From CAVQZA01 sp963718355 (GTDB lineage: Bacteria; Actinomycetota; Thermoleophilia; Gaiellales; Gaiellaceae): a stretch of DNA of 64,000 nt. Positions 24,733 through 32,780 of this stretch are shown here, in pieces; the first letter of the stretch is position 1, and each line of letters starts with the position of its first letter. Below the pieces are notes generated by a model that was not told the origin of the DNA, made no database searches, and saw only the letters and a program-made list of their open reading frames with translations. The stretch covers positions 62,001 to 126,000 of the forward strand of contig CAVQZA010000010.1 in NCBI GenBank assembly GCA_963718355.1, given 5' to 3'. The position numbers were made by a program, and so were the translations under genes.

Positions 24733-25583
24733 TGCCACAGGCCACGCTCGGGGGTGCGGACCAGCGCGAGCCCGGCGGCGCGGGCTTGTAGGCGGGCGTG
24801 CGCGTCGAGGAACTGGGCCGGTGACTTGCCGTCGGTGCGGGCGAGCACGAGGCAGCCGGTGTGTGCCGTCACGTCGGCATGATCGCCTGCGAACCGATCG
24901 GCGGCCGCATCTACATAGCCGCGGAGGAACCCCTCTGCGAGAGCCTGCAGCTCCGTCCCGAGCGCCGGCCACTGGATGGCCGAGAGCACGACGAAGGAGA
25001 GAAAGAAGCCCAGGTCGAAGATCGGGTTTCCGTAATGCGCGACCTCGAAGTCGAGCGCCCAGCTCCGGTCGGGGCCGACGAGCGTGTTCTTCATCGCGAA
25101 GTCGCCGTTGACGAGGCAGAGACGACGTTCTCGTAACTCCTTTAGGCGCGGCGTCACGTCGTCCGCGGCCTCCGGCAGGCGCTCGACCAGCGTCTCGTAG
25201 AACGGCCTCAGCCGCAGCTCCTCGAACGACTCGAAGTCGTCGAAGGCCGCAGCCACTGCCGGATCGCCTGCCGTACGGGCATGCCAGAGACCGAGCGTCT
25301 CACCGGCCCACGGGCCGACGTCGGCATGCACTCGCCCGACCTCGACCTCGCTCTGCCAGTTGAGCGCGTCGTCGGGCAGGAGCTCCATCACGACGACGTG
25401 GGCCGACGGGTCGTCGTCGATCACCTCCGGCACCCGTCCCGGTGTCAGCCGGGCGCAGAGTCGCAACGCTCTCGTCTCGGTGTCCGTGCGGTCCTGCTTC
25501 ACGGTCCACTCGTCCTCGACCTTGAGCCGCAGCAGCGCCTGTTTCACAACGAGAGCAAGCGTCGGCCCGCGCACGGCCAGCAC
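24723..25583 (-). CDS. APH-type phosphotransferase (small-molecule kinase)
   Basis: The 286-residue product is an aminoglycoside-phosphotransferase/choline-kinase fold enzyme. The catalytic loop reads NGDFAMKN near residue 160 (normally H-G-D-x-x-x-x-N; the His is Asn here, the Asp and Asn are kept), followed by the metal Asp in ALDFEVAH. Similarity continues upstream of the first usable GTG (25583), through LPGGVSATV to about 25694. No ATG, GTG or TTG exists there, so translation may begin at a rare codon such as CTG 25670. In this operon it probably phosphorylates a catabolic intermediate rather than a drug. Confidence 0.7.
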   Translation of the reverse strand: MLAVRGPTLALVVKQALLRLKVEDEWTVKQDRTDTETRALRLCARLTPGRVPEVIDDDPSAHVVVMELLPDDALNWQSEVEVGRVHADVGPWAGETLGLWHARTAGDPAVAAAFDDFESFEELRLRPFYETLVERLPEAADDVTPRLKELRERRLCLVNGDFAMKNTLVGPDRSWALDFEVAHYGNPIFDLGFFLSFVVLSAIQWPALGTELQALAEGFLRGYVDAAADRFAGDHADVTAHTGCLVLARTDGKSPAQFLDAHARLQARAAGLALVRTPERGLWQWT

Positions 25584-25692
25584 CGTCGCGGAGACGCCCC
25601 CCGGCAGCTCCGCGACGGTGGCGCGTGCGCCGTGCGGCAGGATCCCGCGCTCGACGAGGTACGGGATCAGGCTGTCCCGGCTGAGTACGAAC

Positions 25693-26898
25693 TCAGCCGA
25701 GCGCTTCCACTCCCCGCTGAGCGTTCTCCAGCGCCTCCTTGACCGTCAGCTCGCCGACGAGGGCGCGGACGATCTCGGCTCCGCAGATATGGCCGTAGTC
25801 CATGCTCGTCGGACGCTCCCGCCGCGCGAAGGCCCGGGTCGCCACGGTCGTCTCGACGAGGTCGGGACGGAAGCGGCTGGTGAAGTCCGGGTCGTCGAGC
25901 ACCGAGTTGCGCGAGACCTCGACGAAACCGCTCTTCTGCGCGTCCTCCAGCACCTGCTCGGGCGCGCAGAGGAACTTGGCGAGCTCCCAGGCCGCCTCCT
26001 TCGCCCCGGAGAGCGTGGGGATCGAGTAGGGCGGGGAGTAGAGCCCCGGATGGCGTGTACCGAGCGGGCCGGCCGGGATCAGCGCCGTCATCGTGCCGTC
26101 GGCGACGGCGCCGCCTGCGTCGTAGACGATCGACGCCTCGTTGGCAGGCTCGACCGTCATCGCCGCGCGGCCCGCCGAGTAGGTGGTCATGCAGTCCATG
26201 AAGTCCATGGTCGGCGACTCGGGCGGGCCGGCACGCCGGAGCATGTCGACGTAGTGCTCGACGGCCGCGCGGAGCTCCGGCGTGTCTACCGTGGGGCGCC
26301 CGTCGTCGTCGTACCACCGTGCGCCGAAGGAGGGCCCCCAGTTCGAGCCGACGGTCCAGAAGTTGAGCCCACAGTGCGGCGCGCCACGGACCGTGATCCC
26401 GTAGAAGTCGGCGGTTCCGTCGGCGCGAACGGCCTCCTGGACATCCATCGCCGCGATCGTGAGCTCGTCGAGCGTGTCCGGCACGGCGATGCCGTACTTG
26501 TCGAAGAGGTCGGCGCGGTAGATCAGGACGCTCGAGACGTCCATGTAGGGCAGGCCCAGGAGCCGGCCGTCGTCGCTCATGGCGTCGAGTGCCTGCGGGG
26601 TGAAATCGTCGAGGGAGTACCCGTCGGCGGCGACCAGATCGTCGATCGCCACGGCATGCCCGGCGCGCGCCGCCTCGATCACCATCACGTCGTCGACGCT
26701 GATGAGGTCGAAGGGCGGATCCTCGCCCGAGAAGCTGCGCTCCATCAGATCCCACATCTCCGGGAACACGCCGAGCGTCACCTCGACCTCGATCCCGGTC
26801 TGCTCGGTGAAGCGCTTCGCTGTCGCGGGCAGGTTCTGGAACACGCCCCAGTTCTCCTGGGTCACCCTGACCTTCGTCCCTGGCTCGAACTCGCGCAC
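25693..26898 (-). CDS. Family-1 extracellular solute-binding-like protein without signal peptide
   Basis: The 401-residue protein has the family-1 binding-protein core (FTEQTGIEVEVTLG near 30, LPYMDVSSVLIYRADLFDKYG near 115, AWELAKFLCAPEQ near 315). It starts at GTG 26898 with GGGAGG upstream and reads MREFEPGTKVRVTQENW, with no hydrophobic signal or lipobox. Only 27 bp separate it from the upstream stop, so no leader was missed. No permease or ATPase gene adjoins it. It may be a cytoplasmic binding protein, may have lost its leader, or may use a partner for export. Confidence 0.7.
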   Translation of the reverse strand: MREFEPGTKVRVTQENWGVFQNLPATAKRFTEQTGIEVEVTLGVFPEMWDLMERSFSGEDPPFDLISVDDVMVIEAARAGHAVAIDDLVAADGYSLDDFTPQALDAMSDDGRLLGLPYMDVSSVLIYRADLFDKYGIAVPDTLDELTIAAMDVQEAVRADGTADFYGITVRGAPHCGLNFWTVGSNWGPSFGARWYDDDGRPTVDTPELRAAVEHYVDMLRRAGPPESPTMDFMDCMTTYSAGRAAMTVEPANEASIVYDAGGAVADGTMTALIPAGPLGTRHPGLYSPPYSIPTLSGAKEAAWELAKFLCAPEQVLEDAQKSGFVEVSRNSVLDDPDFTSRFRPDLVETTVATRAFARRERPTSMDYGHICGAEIVRALVGELTVKEALENAQRGVEALG

Positions 26899-26925
26899 CT
26901 GGTTCCTCCCTTGCGTCGTCGTGGA

Positions 26926-28116
26926 TTACGCGGTCGACCGGAGATGTGCGTCGTCGCGTTCGAAGATCTCCGGGCGCAGCGCCGTGCCCAGCCCTGGCCC
27001 GATCGGTGGGGACACCATGCCGTTCTCGATCACCGGCAGCCCCGTCACGAGCTCGCCGTACCAGCCGCTCCAGAAGGCGCGGACGCTCTCCTGGATCATC
27101 GCGTTCGGCAGGTGTATCGAGAGGTGCGTCGCCGCCGTGTACACGACCGGCCCCGAGCAGTCGTGCGGCGCGACCGGGAGCTCGAAGGCCTCGGCGAGCG
27201 CTGCCACCTTGCGCGACTCGGTGATGCCGCCGACCCAGCCGATGTCGAAGACGACGATCTGCGCGCCGCCGCGGACGATCAGGTCGCGGAACGCCGGGAG
27301 GCCCGTCAGCGTCTCGCCGACAGCGAGTGGCGCCTTCGAGGCACGCTGCACCTCGGCGAGCGCGTCGGGACTCGTGACGCGCACGGGATCCTCGATCCAG
27401 GCGAGGTCGAACTCGTTCAGCGCGTCGGCGATCCGGCACGCGGCAGGCACGTCCCAGAGCCCGTGCAGCTCGCACATGATGTCGATCGCCGGGCCGACCG
27501 CGGCGCGGATCTTGCGGAACGGCTCGAGCGCGAGGTCGAGGTCGGCGGCGGAGATGTCGTGCCCCTGGCTCGCCTCCGCATACGGGTCGAACGGCCAGAT
27601 CTTCATCCCGTTGATGCCCATGAAGAGCAGGTCGCGGGCGAGCTCGTCGGCGCGGGTGAGGAACGCGTCGAGATCCTCGTACGGCCCTTCGTTGCGGCCG
27701 AGGCCCCAGTTCATCACGGCCTGGCCGCTCTCGCCGCGCACGTAGCGGTAGCCCGCGCAGGTGTTGTAGGTGCGGATCGAGTCGCGCGAGGCGCCGCCGA
27801 GCAGCTGGTGGAGCGGCTGGCCCGCGGCCTGGCCCGCCAGATCCCACAAAGCGATGTCGATCGCCGAGGCCGCACGCATCTCGGCGCCGCTCCCGGCCGT
27901 GCCGACGTAGCCGTGCAGGGTTCGCGCGTGGCGCTCGATCAGCGCCGGATCCTGGCCGAGCAGGTAGCCGGCCATCGTGTGGATGTGCGCCTCGACCGCG
28001 TCGGCGAAGAAGAACGTCTCGCCGAGGCCGACAAGGCCCTCGTCGGTGTGGACGAGCACGTGCACGAGGCTCGGGAACTCCTCGATGCGCAGGGTCTCGA
28101 TCCGCGTGATCTTCAT
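26926..28116 (-). CDS. Enolase-superfamily dehydratase (galactonate-dehydratase-like)
   Basis: The 396-residue protein has the enolase-superfamily capping domain (1-125) and barrel. Metal ligands are in MCELHGLWD (about 210), WIEDPV (about 236) and VGETLTG (about 262). The E-L-H-G at the first ligand resembles the galactonate/mannonate dehydratase groups, where this His is an acid/base. APHDCSGP near 312 supplies another His. A sugar-acid dehydration is the likely reaction. Its ATG overlaps the stop of the short-chain dehydrogenase, suggesting oxidation then dehydration of one substrate. Confidence 0.82.
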   Translation of the reverse strand: MKITRIETLRIEEFPSLVHVLVHTDEGLVGLGETFFFADAVEAHIHTMAGYLLGQDPALIERHARTLHGYVGTAGSGAEMRAASAIDIALWDLAGQAAGQPLHQLLGGASRDSIRTYNTCAGYRYVRGESGQAVMNWGLGRNEGPYEDLDAFLTRADELARDLLFMGINGMKIWPFDPYAEASQGHDISAADLDLALEPFRKIRAAVGPAIDIMCELHGLWDVPAACRIADALNEFDLAWIEDPVRVTSPDALAEVQRASKAPLAVGETLTGLPAFRDLIVRGGAQIVVFDIGWVGGITESRKVAALAEAFELPVAPHDCSGPVVYTAATHLSIHLPNAMIQESVRAFWSGWYGELVTGLPVIENGMVSPPIGPGLGTALRPEIFERDDAHLRSTA

Positions 28117-28856
28117 TCGGAAAACTGGAAGAGGGAGGCGCCGCCGTCCACGAGCAGGACGGAGCCGGTCATGTACTCGGCGTCGGGCGAGCAGAGGAAG
28201 CCGACGGCCTTGGCGATCTGCTCGGCGGTGCCGAGCTCGCCGAGCGGGATCACGGTCGAGGCGCGGCGCGCGTAGACCGGGTCGGTCTCGAACTGCCTGC
28301 CCGCCATGCCCGCCATCACGATCCCGGGCGCGACGACGTTGACGCGGATCCCCTGCGGGGCAAGCTCGCGGGCCATCGAGCGGGCGAGCATCCTCACGCC
28401 GGCCTTCGAGACGGAGTACGCCGAGATCTCGGGCCACGGGATCTCGCCGACCCACGAGCCGGTGAAGATCACCTGGCCGCGGGTGCCACGCTCAGCCATC
28501 AGCCGCGCCGCCGCCTGGCCGACGTTGAAGCAGCCGGTCAGGTTGACGTCGAGGTGCGCCTGCCACTGCGCCTGGGTGACGTCGAGAAACGGCGCGACCT
28601 CGACGATCCCTGCGTTGCCGATCATGACGTCGAGCGGTTCGATCGCCGCCAGCGCAGCGTCGACGGCGGCGCGGTCGGTGACGTCGACCTGCACGTACGA
28701 GTCGGCGCCCGGGGGCTCCGGGGACCGGTCGAGCACAGTCACGGCGGCGCCGCGCGCGGCGAGCTCACGCGCCATCGCGCCGCCCAGGTCTCCGGCCGCA
28801 CCGGTGACGGCGATGCCGAGCCCGTCGAGGTCTCTCCGTTGTGTGTCGCTCATCAT
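28113..28856 (-). CDS. Short-chain dehydrogenase/reductase
   Basis: The 247-residue SDR has the cofactor motif TGAAGDLGG near 18, DVTDRA near 64, the N-A-G strand (GNAGIVEV), and the catalytic Ser/Tyr/Lys with YSVSKAG near 150. It ends with VDGGASLF as in sugar or alcohol oxidising members. The ATG at 28856 is preferred over GTG 28880, because the longer form would translate through the 34-nt palindrome between this gene and the permease. It probably oxidises the substrate imported by that permease. Confidence 0.85.
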   Translation of the reverse strand: MMSDTQRRDLDGLGIAVTGAAGDLGGAMARELAARGAAVTVLDRSPEPPGADSYVQVDVTDRAAVDAALAAIEPLDVMIGNAGIVEVAPFLDVTQAQWQAHLDVNLTGCFNVGQAAARLMAERGTRGQVIFTGSWVGEIPWPEISAYSVSKAGVRMLARSMARELAPQGIRVNVVAPGIVMAGMAGRQFETDPVYARRASTVIPLGELGTAEQIAKAVGFLCSPDAEYMTGSVLLVDGGASLFQFSE

Positions 28857-28863
28857 CGGGCCG

Positions 28864-28897
28864 GCGCCGCCGGGAACCACGTGGTTCCCGGCGGCGC
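28864..28897. terminator. Perfect 34-nt palindrome between permease and SDR genes
   Basis: GCGCCGCCGGGAACCAC (28864-28880) is followed directly by its exact reverse complement to 28897. In RNA this gives a very stable stem of up to 17 bp. There is no U-run, so complete termination is doubtful. It may attenuate the operon after the permease or protect the upstream permease mRNA. The centre CCACGTGG could also be a protein-binding site. Confidence 0.7.
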
Positions 28898-28910
28898 AGT
28901 GATCCTCTGG

Positions 28911-30407
28911 CTACAGAGCCGGCCGATGCGCGAGCTCTCCGGGCGTCTCGGCGCGCAGCTGGGTGGACTCGCCGGCCTTCTTGAGCCAGTCCTCCTTGCC
29001 GGTGCGGCTGGCGATCAGCACGATCGCGAGCCCGACGATTGTCCAGATGATCACGATCAGCGGGCTGTAGTCGAACGCGTTCTTCGGATTGAACGGATGC
29101 AGCGTGCGAACGTTCTCGTAGAACACGGCGACCAGGGCGACCGTGGTCAGCACCGGTACCACGAGGTGCAGGAACCAGTTGAACTCATCCCGCTTCTCGC
29201 CGAGGTAGAACCGCATCGCGCCGATGTTGCCCATGCAGTACACGATGATCAGACCGAGCGTCTGCATGATCCCGATCATCCCGAACGTCTTCACCGGGCC
29301 GAGCCACGAGCCGAGCCCGAGGCCGATCAGGAGCGTGACGGCGGTGAGGAACCAGATCGCGTTCCACGGCGTCTTGTACTTGGGATGCACCTGCGCAAGG
29401 AATTTCGGCAGCGCTCCAACGCGGCCCATGTCGAAGAGCACGCGCGTCGTCGCGTTCTGGATCGCGATGCACACCGCGAGCGCCGAGTTGATCACGGCGA
29501 TCAGGATGAGGATCCAGGCTCCGCCCCACAGGTGGCGGGCGAGCGCGAAGATCTGGTCGGCGCTCGTGAAGTTCTTCACGTTGTCCGTGCCCTCGCCGAG
29601 CAGGATCCCCCAGTTGACGAACATGTAGAAGACGGCGACCACGATCGTGGAGCCGATGATCGCGAGCGGCAGGTTGCGCTTCGGGTTCTCGGTCTCCTCA
29701 CCGAGCGGGGCGACCGATTCGAAGCCCGAGAGCGCGAGGATCGTGAAGACGATCCCTAAGTACATCGCATGGGTGCTCGGGATGTTGTTCGGATTGAACG
29801 AGGAGAAGTTGAAGCCGCCCTTGCCCGGCGAGACCATCCCCGAGAACATCAGCGCGATGAACACGCCGACCTCGAACACCGCCAGCGCGAGCATCACCTT
29901 GATCGAGAGCGCGACGCCGAACACGGTGAAGACCGTTACGGCGATCACGAGGATGGCGAAGATCAGCCACCACGGGATGTTCCAGCCGTACTGCGACTTC
30001 AACGTGTCGTGCACCAGCGAGCCGGTGAAGGCGCAGACCACTCCGATCGCGACCGGGTCGTACAGGAAGTACAGCCAGGTCGTGAGCCAGCCGAGGCGCG
30101 GACCGAGCGTCCGGCTGACGTAGAGGAAGTAGCCGCCCGCGCCGGTGAACTGCTTTGCGAGCTGCGTCAGCACGATGGCGACGCCGAGGCAGATCAGGCC
30201 GCCGGCGAGGTACGCGAGCGGCGCCGTCACGAACACGAAGCTGACGATGAACGTCAAGCCGAGCAGGACGTTCAGGCCCGGGGCGATGTGCGTCACCGCC
30301 TGAACCATGTTGCCCCAGAAGCCGATCGCGCCGGCCTTGAGCTCGGTCTCGGCGACTTGCGTGCCGCCGCCGGGCGCGATGGGTGGGGTTGCTGCGTCAG
30401 AACTCAT
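28911..30407 (-). CDS. APC-family amino acid/polyamine permease
   Basis: The 498-residue membrane protein has about twelve helices and the APC signature at the first helix (GFWGNMVQAVTHIAPG near residue 28) with the unwound Gly-rich stretch. GFESVAPLGEETENPKRN near 235 is the classic consensus of helix 6 and the following loop. It would import an amino acid, amine or related compound by proton coupling. The gene follows the GntR regulator by a 4-bp overlap, and GGGAGG precedes the ATG. It is the transport step of the minus-strand catabolic operon. Confidence 0.88.
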   Translation of the reverse strand: MSSDAATPPIAPGGGTQVAETELKAGAIGFWGNMVQAVTHIAPGLNVLLGLTFIVSFVFVTAPLAYLAGGLICLGVAIVLTQLAKQFTGAGGYFLYVSRTLGPRLGWLTTWLYFLYDPVAIGVVCAFTGSLVHDTLKSQYGWNIPWWLIFAILVIAVTVFTVFGVALSIKVMLALAVFEVGVFIALMFSGMVSPGKGGFNFSSFNPNNIPSTHAMYLGIVFTILALSGFESVAPLGEETENPKRNLPLAIIGSTIVVAVFYMFVNWGILLGEGTDNVKNFTSADQIFALARHLWGGAWILILIAVINSALAVCIAIQNATTRVLFDMGRVGALPKFLAQVHPKYKTPWNAIWFLTAVTLLIGLGLGSWLGPVKTFGMIGIMQTLGLIIVYCMGNIGAMRFYLGEKRDEFNWFLHLVVPVLTTVALVAVFYENVRTLHPFNPKNAFDYSPLIVIIWTIVGLAIVLIASRTGKEDWLKKAGESTQLRAETPGELAHRPAL

Positions 30408-31183
30408 AGATCCCCTGCCTCCCTTGAGTCGAGTGCCGCCTCGCTCCGCAGCGGGACGGTCGGTCGTCGGTGGATGACAGCCTCGATCGCCGCCTCGGAA
30501 CTCCCTGGTGCCCAGACCTCGGTCACCGTGAGGAGATGCGCACGCATCGCCTGCCGGGCCGTTTCGGGCTCGCGGGCGACGAGTGCCTTGTAGATCCGGC
30601 GATGCCCTTCCGTGGTCTCGGGCATCGTGCCGAGCAGGTTCGTGACTCGCCGGCTGACGCGCAGGAGCTCGCGCACCGAGTCGAGCACGAACGCGAGCAC
30701 CACGTTGCCGGTCGCCGACGCGATCTCGCTGTGGAAGTCGACGTCGACCTCGAGGTACGCGTCGGGGTCGTGCTCGAGCGCCGCCATGCGCTCGAGCGTC
30801 ACCCGCATCCGCTCGAACTGCTCGGGCGTCGCCTGCTGGGCGGCGCGGGCGGCGATCTCGGGCTCGAGCAGCATCCGCAGGTCGTGCAGGTCGCCTAGCG
30901 TCCGCCGCACGGCCTCGGCATCGTGGTTCAGCTCGAGCAGCAGCGGATCGAGGTGGTTCCAGTCGGAGACGGGGCGGACCTCCATGCGGCGCCCGTGGCG
31001 TACCGCGACGAGGCCGCGCGCCGCGAGGCCGCTGATCACCTCGCGCGCCGTCGTCTTCGAGATGTCGAACTCCTCGCAGATGTCCTGTTCGGTGGGCGGG
31101 ATGCCGAGGTCGCCGTTGACGATCCTCCCGGCGAGAACCCGGGTCACCTGATCGCTCAACTTGAGGGGGCGAGAGCTGGTCAT
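30404..31183 (-). CDS. GntR-family regulator, FadR subfamily
   Basis: The 259-residue protein has an N-terminal winged helix (about 5-70; EQDICEEFDISKTTAREVIS) and an all-helical FCD domain. The metal-binding pattern of that domain is present: Asp and His in VDVDFHSEIASATGN near 145-160, then H near 190 and H near 212. FCD regulators sense carboxylic acids and usually repress their own operon. It heads the operon running to 23434 and diverges from the M24-fold gene at 31277. An in-frame TTG one codon upstream is possible. Confidence 0.88.
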   Translation of the reverse strand: MTSSRPLKLSDQVTRVLAGRIVNGDLGIPPTEQDICEEFDISKTTAREVISGLAARGLVAVRHGRRMEVRPVSDWNHLDPLLLELNHDAEAVRRTLGDLHDLRMLLEPEIAARAAQQATPEQFERMRVTLERMAALEHDPDAYLEVDVDFHSEIASATGNVVLAFVLDSVRELLRVSRRVTNLLGTMPETTEGHRRIYKALVAREPETARQAMRAHLLTVTEVWAPGSSEAAIEAVIHRRPTVPLRSEAALDSREAGDL

Positions 31184-31193
31184 CAAGGTTGTA

Positions 31194-31202
31194 TGGTCAC
31201 CA
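31194..31202. promoter_or_regulatory. Candidate GntR/FadR operator
   Basis: TGGT-C-ACCA is a perfect inverted repeat in the divergent region between the GntR gene and the M24-fold gene. FadR-type regulators typically bind short T-G-G-T...A-C-C-A or T-G-T...A-C-A repeats. It lies 11 bases upstream of the regulator start, so binding would be autoregulatory. This is assigned by symmetry and position only. Confidence 0.45.
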
Positions 31203-31276
31203 GTTGACCTGACGGCCGACCGTACGCGGCGGCTCGATGGGTGTCAAGATCCGCCCGCCGATTCGAAGGAGAGACC

Positions 31277-32656
31277 GTGACGCGACCGATCAAGCTGGCC
31301 GATGTGGAGATGCCGCCGCTCGCTGTTCCCGAGAAGCTGCCGACAATCTCCGCCGACGAGTTCGAGGCCCGGATCGCGGCGCTGCTCGCCGCGGTCGACG
31401 TCGACCAGGTCGTCGTCTACGGCGATCGCGAGCACGCGGCGAATCTGATCTTCCTCACCAACCTCGACCCGCGTTTCGAGGAGGTGATCCTCGTGCTTGG
31501 CCGCGGCCGCCGCACGATGCTGCTCGGGCGCGAGGACATCGGGTACACGCCGATCGTGCCGATCCCGGTCGACACGATTCTCGTCCCGTCGCTGAGCCTT
31601 ATGGGGATCGATCGCACCGGGACGACGGTGGAGGAGGGGCTGCGCCAGGCCGGGATCGGAGTGGGCGACCGGATCGGCGTCGTCGGCTGGAAGGCGCTGA
31701 TCCCGGGCGAGTCGAATCTCTCCGTGCCGTCGATCTTCGCGCCGGCGTTCTTCGTCGACACGCTGCGCGAGATCACGGGGTCGCCGGAGCTCGTCACGGA
31801 TGTGACCGCGGTGCTGACCTCGCCGCGCGACGGCCTTCGCACGTTCAACTCCGCCGACCAGATCGCAGTGTTCGAGTGGGGCGCGTCACGCTGCTCGGCC
31901 TGGGTGATGGAGATCCTCGGCGCGGCGCAGCCGGGAGTCAGCGAGAACGAGACCTTCCACGGCGTGCCGTGGGACGGCAACCCGCTCAGCTATCACCCTG
32001 TGCTCGCGTCGGGCCCGAACGTCGCCATCGGTCTCAGCAGCCCGTCGTCGCGGCGGCTCGAGGTCGGCGATGCAGCGATCGTGGGGATCGGCCTGTGGGG
32101 CGGGAACTGTGCGCGCGGCGGGGTTCTCGCGGCCTCCGACGCCGATCTAGGCCCGGAGAGCGAAGGCTATTTCGAGCAGCTCGCGGTGCCCTACTGGCGC
32201 GCGATGGCGACGTGGTACGAGGCGCTCGAGCTCGGCAAGCCCGGCGGCGAGGTCTTCGCGGAGGTGACGGCGCTGCTCGAGGGCGAGACGTTTGCGTCCT
32301 CCCTGAATCCCGGCCATCTCGTCCACTACGACGAGTGGCTCGACTCGCCGATCCGCACCGGCTCGAGCGATCCGATCGCGAGCGGGATGATCTTCCAGAG
32401 CGACATCATCCCGACCGGGATCCGCCTGGGCTGGACGGCGAACTGCGAGGACACCGTGGCGATCGGCGACGTGGCGCTGCGAGCCCAGCTCGAGTTGCGC
32501 CATCCCGACCTGTGGGCCCGGATCGTGTCGCGGCGCGCGTTCATGCGCGACGTGCTGGGTGTGCAGGTGCGCGACGAGGTGCTCCCGCTCTCGTGCACGC
32601 CGGCGTACTTCACCCCGTACTGGCTCGACCTCGGCAAGGCGCTGGTCTTCGCATGA
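31277..32656 (+). CDS. M24-fold (creatinase/prolidase-like) protein with metal ligands missing
   Basis: The 459-residue protein has an N-terminal creatinase-like domain (about 1-180) and a C-terminal pita-bread domain. YHPVLASGPNVAIG near 240 and LEVGDAAIVGIGLW near 260 match the M24 framework. Where aminopeptidases have V-D-x-G and S-D-x-T-R, this protein has VGIGLWGGN and CARGG, so the two Asp metal ligands appear to be lost. Creatinase itself works without metal, so hydrolysis of a guanidino or related bond is possible. AAGGAGAGACC precedes the GTG start, which is divergent from the GntR operon. Confidence 0.65.
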   Translation: MTRPIKLADVEMPPLAVPEKLPTISADEFEARIAALLAAVDVDQVVVYGDREHAANLIFLTNLDPRFEEVILVLGRGRRTMLLGREDIGYTPIVPIPVDTILVPSLSLMGIDRTGTTVEEGLRQAGIGVGDRIGVVGWKALIPGESNLSVPSIFAPAFFVDTLREITGSPELVTDVTAVLTSPRDGLRTFNSADQIAVFEWGASRCSAWVMEILGAAQPGVSENETFHGVPWDGNPLSYHPVLASGPNVAIGLSSPSSRRLEVGDAAIVGIGLWGGNCARGGVLAASDADLGPESEGYFEQLAVPYWRAMATWYEALELGKPGGEVFAEVTALLEGETFASSLNPGHLVHYDEWLDSPIRTGSSDPIASGMIFQSDIIPTGIRLGWTANCEDTVAIGDVALRAQLELRHPDLWARIVSRRAFMRDVLGVQVRDEVLPLSCTPAYFTPYWLDLGKALVFA

Positions 32657-32666
32657 CCAAGAAGCC

Positions 32667-32771
32667 AAATGCTTATGAGCACAAAGTCCGTTTTGGCCTA
32701 GCAATGCGAGGTTCATGGCCTGGGGAACAGCGTCTCCTCGTGACCAGAACAGCAAATGCTCATGAGCACAA
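32667..32771. repeat. Paired palindromic repeat, second locus
   Basis: AAATGCTTATGAGCACAA (32667-32684, one base different) and AAATGCTCATGAGCACAA (32754-32771) are copies of the element found at 23310 and 23395, here 87 nt apart. The pair starts 11 bases after the stop of the M24-fold gene. The second copy ends 9 bases before the GTG of the next gene, whose AAGG could serve as a weak ribosome binding site. Confidence 0.8.
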
Positions 32772-32780
32772 GGTGCTTTT

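Noticed and set aside
25667..27847. A 726-codon minus-strand frame across the binding-protein and dehydratase genes
   Set aside because: It is an Arg/Gly-rich shadow in the wrong frame. Two well-defined genes with proper starts occupy the same DNA.
23310..32771. CRISPR array
   Set aside because: There are only two copies per locus, the repeat is palindromic and 18 nt long, and no cas genes are present.
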